Positions 49,357 through 54,734 of a stretch of 54,734 nt of DNA are shown piece after piece (the first letter of the stretch is position 1; every line of letters begins with the position of its first letter). Location: NCBI GenBank assembly GCA_016926755.1, contig JAFGNZ010000183.1:1-54734 (forward strand), in the 5' to 3' direction. Position numbers and translations under genes: made by a program. This DNA comes from Myxococcaceae bacterium. Lineage in GTDB: Bacteria; Myxococcota; Myxococcia; Myxococcales; Myxococcaceae. The notes beneath the pieces are model-generated. The model was not told where the DNA came from and did no database searches. It was given only the letters and a program-made list of their open reading frames with translations.

Positions 49357-52300
49357 TCAGGGAGTGGGGTCGACCTTCAGGACGAACATGTCGTACCCCG
49401 GGCATGCGTTGGACAGGGGCCCCGACCCGAAGTCCACGGTGCCACGGAAGCTCCCTCCCAACAACGCGTTGCCCTGGGGGTCGAAGCCAGCCATCCCCCT
49501 GGAAGAAGCCGAAGGCAAACCGCTGGGAGGGTAGTACGTGTCCGCCAGATAGCCTCCATTGGCCCCGTACCAGGCAAGGAACGCAGCGGGCAGGGGAGAG
49601 GCCCGAGCGCCTCCTCCAAAGTCCTGACTCCCCTCGAACGATCCGGAGATCAGGACATTGCCCGCGGCATCGACATCCAGCGCCGTCGGCATCATGGCGC
49701 TGCCGCTGCCTGGCGTGCTCGGGATGTCTCGGAGGCTCCGTTCCCAGAGCACCTCACCGCTGGGTGTGAGCTTGGTCAGCGCGATCGAATTCACGGAGCC
49801 GAGGTGCCCCCCCGTCCACAGCAGCAGCAGGTTGCCCGCCCCATCGAGCTTCATCTGCGAGGGCGTTTCGCTGAACGAGGCCTTGCCGAACCGCACACTT
49901 CCGGAGGCCACACCGCTGCTGCCAGAGAGCTTCACGACGAAGACATCCGATCCACCCGTCGAGGGGATCAGGCGCACTCCATCCAGGCTGAGCTCCTTGG
50001 AGACGGGCACGGCCCAGAGCACGTTCCCAGCTCCGTCCACCGCGACCTTCAGGCTCAAGGCGTAGTCCCCCAGGCTCTTGCTCCACACGGGCTCACCTGT
50101 GCTCGCATTGAACCTGGCCACGTAGCCGAACTCGAACCACGGCTGCCCCGAGGAGTGCTCGGTGTCGCCGAGGCGCAAGATGCCAGAGAAGCGGCCCGTG
50201 ACGATGACGCCGCCATCGTGATCCGCGGCGATCCCCGTCAGCCAGGCCTTGTCGTCGGAGCCTCCCACGAATGGCCGGGACCACTGCAGGTGCCCCGCCG
50301 CCGAGATCTTCTCCACCACGAGCTTGTGGATGACCCCCGAGGCGGAGGAGGTGGTGTACCGCCGTGCCACCAGGGTGTTGCCACTCGAGTCCACGGTGAT
50401 GAGCTCCTGCCCGTCCCAGCCAAAGTCCGTGGGGATGGCCAGCTCCCATTCCGTGGCGCCGCTGCCATTCACCTTCGAGACCAGCGACATCATCGCGCCG
50501 GTCCCGGTCGCGAAGCTGCCCAGAGACAGCGCGTTTCCTTCTCCATCCACCACCATGCCCCGGGCGGATGGGCAGCGGGGGCCCGGCTGGCGCTGTAGCC
50601 ATTGGGACACAGGCTGGCACTCGTTCGAGCCATCACAGTCGTCATCGCCCAGGGTCGCGCAGCTCTCCGTGCGCGGGAGCTGCTGGCCCTGACAGACGGC
50701 GTTGCCGAACAGATCGCACTTCACGGTGCCCCCGTGGCACATGCCAACACCTTGCGTCCCGGCAGGGCCGCCGTAGCAGGGCTGACCCTCCTGAATGGAG
50801 CAGGAGCAGTCCTCGTTGACGACGCCATCGCAGTCATCATCGAAGGGGCTGGTGCAGGTCTCGGGCGCGGGGAGCACCTCCCCCAGGCAGGCACTCCATT
50901 CCGTGCCGAGCACATTGCACTGCTGGCGGCCGGCCTGGCACGCACCCTGGCCCTGGGTACCGTCGGGTCCCGAGTAGGGACACTTCTGGTATGCGCCCGG
51001 CGTGCAGATGAGCCTCGGCGCTGCGAGCGTGACCTGGGAGCAGGAGCCGGTGCCGCAGACGGCCGCCTCCCCCATCGCCGTGACCGTCACGGTATCGGTG
51101 ATGGGCTCGCCAGCGAGCCCCGCGAAGAGCTTGGCCGTGTTGCCGCGCTTGATCTCGACGCAGGCGCGGCCATCCGCCCCTGTGTACGCGGGCCGGCTGA
51201 CCCCCGTGTAGCTGACGCCCTGGGCATTCACCTGCGCGTGGGGGATGGGCGCCCCGTCGCGGTTCACCACGCGGACATCCACGCAGCTCTTGTCCGTGTA
51301 GGGGGCATCGCAGTTCCACCAGGTGAAGTGGTGCACGGTGGCGACCCAGGCAAGCCTGCCCGGCTGGGTCTGCGAGGGCTGGATGGTGCCCGAGCCCTCC
51401 TCGCGCCAGTGGCCGGCATCCAGGTCGAGCCACCAGGCGGGCACGGAGTCTCCCTCCTGGAACTGGCCGGCCAGGGACTCTGGCAGGACGAACTCCAGGG
51501 TGGCCGAGGCGCCAGGCGCGAGCTGCACCGGGGCGCCGTTGCTCCACAGGCTCACCTCGGCCATGAAGAAGCTCTCGAGCGACACGGTGTCTCCGCTGGA
51601 GGAGGTGATGCCCTCCAGAGGCCCGGGCATGGTGGCGAGTTGGGTCGTGGGATCAATCGGGGCGATGGTGACCTGGACGGTGCCGGTGACGGGGCGGCCC
51701 AGCATGTCCACGACGGCGCTGGGAGGAATGGTGACGCGGACCTGCTCCGTCTGGATGACGCCGCCCTGCTCGGCCTGGAAGGGGATGGGGTCCGCCAGGC
51801 GGTGCAGCTTCACCTGCGCGCCCGCGTGAGCGCCTGCCTGCAGGTCGACCACCGCGGTGGCCGAGCTGAAGCCGAGCGCGTCGACCCGCGCGAGGAAGCG
51901 CCCGGCGGGCAGGTTCTCGAAGAGGATGTGCCCCGAGCCATCCGTAGGGAACACCGCGTCCTGAGAGGAGATGGCCGCCGTTGGAATCGGGGCTCCGGCG
52001 GTGTCGACGACCTGCAGGAGCAGGCTGGTTCCCTCGGGCTCGGTGGGAGACTCAGGGGTGGACAGCGCAGGGGTGTACAGCTCACTGGAGGCTTGATCGC
52101 CAGTGCTGAAGCCGCCCGTGACGAGGACCTGATCAGCTCCCAGGAGGGTCGCCGTGTGAAGATAGCGGTTCTCGGTCATGTCTCCCGCGGAGCGCCAGGA
52201 GCCGCTGGTCGCGTCATAGAGCTCGGCCGAGGTGAGGATGCCCGTGTACTCGTGGAAGCCCCCCGCCACCAGCACGTTCCCCGTGGGCAGGAGCGTCGCC

Positions 52301-53211
52301 GAATGGTGGCGGCGCGGTTTGGCCATGGGGGAGGCGGACGTCCAGGAGCCAGTGCCAGGGTCGAACACCTCCACCGAGGCGCTGCTCTCCCAGTCAGCGC
52401 TGCCTCCGCCCGCGACGAGCACCCTGCCGTCAGCCAACCGCGTAGCCGAGTGGTTGGCGCGGGGGACCGCCATGGCCGCCACCGGGCTCCACGTCCCCGT
52501 GGTTGGATCGTACACCTCGGCCGAGGCCTGGAGCGCTCCGCCGCCGTTGGTGCCCCCCGTGACCAGGACCTTTCCTTCGTTCAAGAGCGTGGCGGTGTGA
52601 TGGCTGCGGGCGGTGGACGGGGGGGCCGTCGGCGTCCAGAGGCCACTCTGCGGGTCATAGATCTCCGGCTGGGCCAGCACGTTGCCGCCGTATTCGCTGT
52701 CTGCTCCCCCCACGACCAGGACCCGGCCGTCTGGCAGCAGGGTGGCGGAGTGGTGGAAGCGCGGTGTCGAGAGGTTGCCCGTGGCGGCCCACGTGTGGGT
52801 GGCCGGATTGAAGAGGGCCGCGGAGCGGCCGCTGTCCCACTCGGCACCGCCCGCGCCCGCGACGAGCACCTGGTCGTTCTTCAGGAGCGTCGCCGTGGCA
52901 CTCCGGAAGGTGTTGGGAGCATCGGCGGTGGGGCTCCAGACGCCGGTGGCCGGCTCGTAGAGCTCCGTCGAGCGGGTGTAGCCCCCCGTCGCGAGCACCT
53001 TCCCGTCAGGCAGGAGGGTGGCGGTGTGCAGGAGCCGGGGCGCCGCCAGGAGCCCCGTTGCGCTCCAGGAGCCCTCGGCGCTGGACGCGGCCGGTTGTTG
53101 GTGGGAGCTGAGGGAGTGGGTCGCCTCAGGCGGCCCCTCCGTGCATCCTGCCGTGAGCGCAAGCAGGAGCGTGATCAGGCGCTGAAAGCGCCCAGCAGAG
53201 ATGTGCGGCAT
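49357..53211 (-). CDS. Kelch/MopE-like multidomain lipoprotein
   Basis: 1284 residues from the ATG at 53211, which has GAGGA six bases upstream; a GTG at 53223 is in frame. Lipobox TAGC (Cys 23). Seven kelch blades (residues about 60-400) repeat the form HSATLLPDGRVLVVGG. Next come a carboxypeptidase-regulatory-like beta domain (LLLQVVDTAGAPIPTAAISS) and a domain with WWLDLDAGHWREEGSG. A Cys/Asp-rich region with DDDCDGVVNEDC and DDDCDGSNEC follows, the MopE-type putative metal-binding motif. The C-terminal 400 residues form a second propeller of SBBP-like repeats (LDVDAAGNVLISGSFEG). It should be a surface lipoprotein; ligand unknown. Start lies eight bases after the hemerythrin-like gene. 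Confidence 0.85.
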   Translation of the reverse strand: MPHISAGRFQRLITLLLALTAGCTEGPPEATHSLSSHQQPAASSAEGSWSATGLLAAPRLLHTATLLPDGKVLATGGYTRSTELYEPATGVWSPTADAPNTFRSATATLLKNDQVLVAGAGGAEWDSGRSAALFNPATHTWAATGNLSTPRFHHSATLLPDGRVLVVGGADSEYGGNVLAQPEIYDPQSGLWTPTAPPSTARSHHTATLLNEGKVLVTGGTNGGGALQASAEVYDPTTGTWSPVAAMAVPRANHSATRLADGRVLVAGGGSADWESSASVEVFDPGTGSWTSASPMAKPRRHHSATLLPTGNVLVAGGFHEYTGILTSAELYDATSGSWRSAGDMTENRYLHTATLLGADQVLVTGGFSTGDQASSELYTPALSTPESPTEPEGTSLLLQVVDTAGAPIPTAAISSQDAVFPTDGSGHILFENLPAGRFLARVDALGFSSATAVVDLQAGAHAGAQVKLHRLADPIPFQAEQGGVIQTEQVRVTIPPSAVVDMLGRPVTGTVQVTIAPIDPTTQLATMPGPLEGITSSSGDTVSLESFFMAEVSLWSNGAPVQLAPGASATLEFVLPESLAGQFQEGDSVPAWWLDLDAGHWREEGSGTIQPSQTQPGRLAWVATVHHFTWWNCDAPYTDKSCVDVRVVNRDGAPIPHAQVNAQGVSYTGVSRPAYTGADGRACVEIKRGNTAKLFAGLAGEPITDTVTVTAMGEAAVCGTGSCSQVTLAAPRLICTPGAYQKCPYSGPDGTQGQGACQAGRQQCNVLGTEWSACLGEVLPAPETCTSPFDDDCDGVVNEDCSCSIQEGQPCYGGPAGTQGVGMCHGGTVKCDLFGNAVCQGQQLPRTESCATLGDDDCDGSNECQPVSQWLQRQPGPRCPSARGMVVDGEGNALSLGSFATGTGAMMSLVSKVNGSGATEWELAIPTDFGWDGQELITVDSSGNTLVARRYTTSSASGVIHKLVVEKISAAGHLQWSRPFVGGSDDKAWLTGIAADHDGGVIVTGRFSGILRLGDTEHSSGQPWFEFGYVARFNASTGEPVWSKSLGDYALSLKVAVDGAGNVLWAVPVSKELSLDGVRLIPSTGGSDVFVVKLSGSSGVASGSVRFGKASFSETPSQMKLDGAGNLLLLWTGGHLGSVNSIALTKLTPSGEVLWERSLRDIPSTPGSGSAMMPTALDVDAAGNVLISGSFEGSQDFGGGARASPLPAAFLAWYGANGGYLADTYYPPSGLPSASSRGMAGFDPQGNALLGGSFRGTVDFGSGPLSNACPGYDMFVLKVDPTP

Positions 53212-53219
53212 GGTTTTCC

Positions 53220-53630
53220 TCACGTGAGCAGGTACGGCGGTTGGAAAGGAGGTGAGAGGTGGTCGGAGGGTGCAGAGCTCAGCGGGCTCGGCATCACCAC
53301 GAGCGCTCGCGGCGAAGACCGGAACTGCTCCAGGTCGAAGCGGGCCTGATGCTTCGACAGGAAGTCCTGCAGCAGCGCGGTGATGCGCTGCATGTTGCTG
53401 GCGAAGAGCCGGGCCGTCTCCAGCATTCCCAAGTCCTGCTTCGCATCAGCAACCCGGATCAGCCCGGGATAGATCTGATCCTCCAGCGACAGGTGGACTC
53501 GAATGGCTTGAGCCAGACGTGAGAGCACCGCGCGCGTCTCGGCTTCCCCCCCGCACGCGAGCGCCGCGTCCATCCTTCCGATGAGCTGGACCAGCTCCTG
53601 GTGCTGCTGCTTGAAGGTGTCGATCAACAA
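53220..53630 (-). CDS. Hemerythrin-like HHE domain protein
   Basis: About 136 residues from a TTG at 53630 (GGAG eight bases upstream). The open frame extends to an ATG at 53786, but that extension is low in domain character and spans a strong inverted repeat, so the shorter start is preferred. HHE-type residues are FKQQHQELVQLIGRMD (His) and AIRVHLSLEDQIYP (His, Glu), with a later FLSKHQARF. Hemerythrin domains bind a di-iron centre and sense or carry oxygen. The stop overlaps the alternative GTG of the kelch gene, so they are probably cotranscribed. A full set of seven ligands is not evident, so iron binding is uncertain. Confidence 0.6.
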   Translation of the reverse strand: MLIDTFKQQHQELVQLIGRMDAALACGGEAETRAVLSRLAQAIRVHLSLEDQIYPGLIRVADAKQDLGMLETARLFASNMQRITALLQDFLSKHQARFDLEQFRSSPRALVVMPSPLSSAPSDHLSPPFQPPYLLT

Positions 53631-53742
53631 GGTGTCGTCTCCGTGAAAGGGCTTCCAGGTGGTCCCTGATCTGGGGAGACAACGAGCGGGCGAGCTATGC
53701 AGCGGCTTTCGGGAAGAGACGGCAGGCAGGCCCGAAAGCACG

Positions 53743-53776
53743 CGCCCCCCACTCACCCGGAGGCAAGTGGGGGGCG
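53743..53776. terminator. GC-rich inverted repeat, possible terminator
   Basis: CGCCCCCCACT (53743-53753) pairs perfectly with AGTGGGGGGCG (53766-53776) around a 12-base loop. It lies 85 bases beyond the stop of the secreted protein gene at 53861, so it could end that minus-strand transcript. Only a weak T-rich stretch follows on that strand, so efficiency is uncertain. Confidence 0.5.
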
Positions 53777-53860
53777 AACGATGCACGCCGTGGAGGCCCA
53801 GCGGGCCACGACGTCACTGGAGGACGTTGGCGGTGCTGTATGACTGGCGGGTGGAACTCG

Positions 53861-54436
53861 CTACCACCTGCTGATGACGGAGTAGCTCACGGAGACACTG
53901 CCTACGAGGCCGCCCACGCCCGTGTTCGTGGCGATCCTGCCGCGAATGCCCGTCACGAACTCTCCGGGCTGCGCGTAATCCCAGAAGGGCGTGCCGCCAG
54001 TCCCGCCCGTGCTGGGGCCGGTATACGAGTATCCCCAGTCGAGCGAGCGGCACACGATGCCAATCGAGTCCAGGAGCGACGCGTACCTGCCGTAGATGGT
54101 TGAGATGGCGTAGCCAGGCGCGCAGTCCAGGTCGAACCACCCCCCCCCATCACCTCCACCGCCCCCGGCGTAATAGGTCGCGCCCAGCTGCCCGACGGCA
54201 ATAGCCGGCGCACACTTGAGATTGAGCTGATCGATCGCGCTGCCGGAGCGCCCCCAGAGGCCGACGGCTACAGTGCCCGGAGCGCACATCGCGCTGTACC
54301 AGGGCCCATTGTGGGTACCGTACCAGGTGCCCCACCGCGTGTGAGTGGTCTCGCTGGCGAAGGCCGTGCCCTGCAGGGAGAGGAAGAGGAGTACCGCGGC
54401 CAGCTGCCAGCTACCTGACTTCATTGAGATGCTCAT
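53861..54436 (-). CDS. Secreted protein with three Cys/Gly-rich beta repeats
   Basis: 191 residues with a signal peptide ending AFAS. The mature protein has three similar units of about 45-50 residues: PGTVAVGLWGRSGSAIDQLN, then PGYAISTIYGRYASLLDSIG and PGEFVTGIRGRIATNTGVGG, each followed by a strand containing Cys or Ser. The pattern G.x.GRxG..ID.l...C resembles jacalin/VMO-I-like beta-prism repeats, suggesting a lectin-type fold. A Gly-rich loop lies between repeats 1 and 2. ATG start at 54436 with AGGAGC upstream. Secreted; ligand unknown. Confidence 0.72.
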   Translation of the reverse strand: MSISMKSGSWQLAAVLLFLSLQGTAFASETTHTRWGTWYGTHNGPWYSAMCAPGTVAVGLWGRSGSAIDQLNLKCAPAIAVGQLGATYYAGGGGGDGGGWFDLDCAPGYAISTIYGRYASLLDSIGIVCRSLDWGYSYTGPSTGGTGGTPFWDYAQPGEFVTGIRGRIATNTGVGGLVGSVSVSYSVISRW

Positions 54437-54625
54437 GACATGCTCCTTGCGTGTTGGATTGTTGCAGTGAGAGCCCAGCCCACCAGGATCGAGGTGGGTT
54501 CCGAGCTCTGAAGTCGCGTCCCAGAGGTGCGCGCTTTCACTGATGAAGAGACGCGGAGCATGCGAGCTATGCAGGAGTTTTTCGAAGGCTCCTGCGCGGG
54601 GCTTCAGCCCACCTCATGAAGCTGC
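54437..54625. other. Intergenic region upstream of the secreted protein gene
   Basis: A 189-base gap that should contain the minus-strand promoter of the gene at 53861-54436. No confident promoter element, repeat or RNA was recognised. Confidence 0.35.
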
Positions 54626-54734
54626 TTACGCGTGAGGAGCAGCAGGGAGGCCGCGCAGGGGCTTGTCCTGGCCAATGACGATGAAGGGAGCCCAGGAGGA
54701 GGGGTGGGGATGGCGCTCGCGCAGTTGGAGCATG
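54626..54734 (-). CDS. C-terminus of a CHAT-domain protein (cut by window edge)
   Basis: The last 35 codons of a gene entering from the right edge. LRERHPHPSSWAPFIVIGQD is the usual ending of CHAT (caspase HetF-associated with TPRs) peptidase domains, where a HPxxWAPFVLIG strand closes the caspase fold. The stop TAA is at 54626. The catalytic His/Cys and any TPR region are outside the window. In myxobacteria CHAT proteins often carry N-terminal TPRs. Function of this one cannot be told from the fragment. Confidence 0.6.
   Translation of the reverse strand, partial: MLQLRERHPHPSSWAPFIVIGQDKPLRGLPAAPHA

Noticed and set aside
50602-53349. A 915-codon plus-strand open frame opposite the kelch lipoprotein gene
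   Set aside because: Low-complexity Gly/Arg/Val translation with no motifs; kelch repeats and the lipobox support the minus strand.
53630-53786. Extended N-terminus of the hemerythrin-like protein to the ATG at 53786
   Set aside because: It would run through a strong GC-rich inverted repeat and adds Pro/Ser/Arg-rich residues with no domain; the TTG at 53630 has a better ribosome-binding site.

Overview
The window is GC-rich, densely coded DNA from a myxobacterium, most likely of the Cystobacterineae (Archangium/Cystobacter/Hyalangium/Stigmatella/Myxococcus type). The evidence is the gene content: several eukaryote-like Ser/Thr kinases, one coupled to a DUF2381 protein; lipoprotein polymorphic toxins of the kind exchanged by outer-membrane contact; a MopE-like kelch lipoprotein; a PspA operon; and many secreted lipoproteins. 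No rRNA, tRNA, CRISPR array or complete insertion sequence was seen.

Layout. (1) 1-3056, minus strand: an AHH-nuclease lipoprotein toxin followed by two complete and one truncated Imm11-like immunity genes, each preceded by a remnant of the toxin's last codons. (2) 3170-7179: a DUF2381 protein, a transmembrane Ser/Thr kinase and a probable pseudokinase. (3) 7250-10244: a nucleoside-salvage operon (purine nucleoside phosphorylase, PilZ protein, cytidine deaminase, deoxyadenosine/adenosine-type amidohydrolase), convergent with a membrane histidine kinase (10251-11648). (4) 11890-14678: PspA, an NMT1-like substrate-binding protein and a coiled-coil protein. (5) 14686-18133, minus: a GNAT enzyme, then a second toxin locus (WHH-nuclease lipoprotein toxin, SUKH immunity, frameshifted toxin debris, second SUKH). 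(6) 18150-19253: a secreted esterase. (7) 19433-23839: lipoprotein, LolD-like ATPase, FtsX/MacB-type permease and a membrane protein, followed by a PEGA-domain Ser/Thr kinase (23943-26522).

(8) 26587-41631 holds the most unusual material. A Ycf46-like AAA+ ATPase converges on a minus-strand run of three different double-AAA+ Clp-like proteins (28494-37640). These share a non-Clp N-terminal domain and have altered first ATPase sites. The two largest end in a region that resembles the PCRF domain of peptide-chain release factors but lacks GGQ. This suggests an undescribed unfoldase complex, possibly touching ribosome or nascent-chain quality control. Upstream on the same strand lie a LysM lytic transglycosylase, a UshA-like/tetraheme cytochrome c lipoprotein and a response regulator overlapping it by one base.

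(9) 41809-49045, plus: MscS-type channel, outer-membrane protein, a hypothetical, LpoB-like and COG3014-like lipoproteins, ZIP transporter, CBS protein and methyltransferase. (10) 49046-54734: an intergenic region with a 21-bp palindromic tandem repeat and a strong terminator, then minus-strand genes for a kelch/MopE-like lipoprotein, a hemerythrin-like protein, a secreted three-repeat protein, and the C-terminus of a CHAT-domain protein running off the right edge.

Functional themes are contact-dependent kin discrimination (two toxin/immunity loci with recombination debris), envelope maintenance (PspA, LolD-like ABC, lytic transglycosylase, LpoB, MscS), kinase signalling and nucleoside salvage. 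Domain assignments were made by reading motifs; no database search was run.
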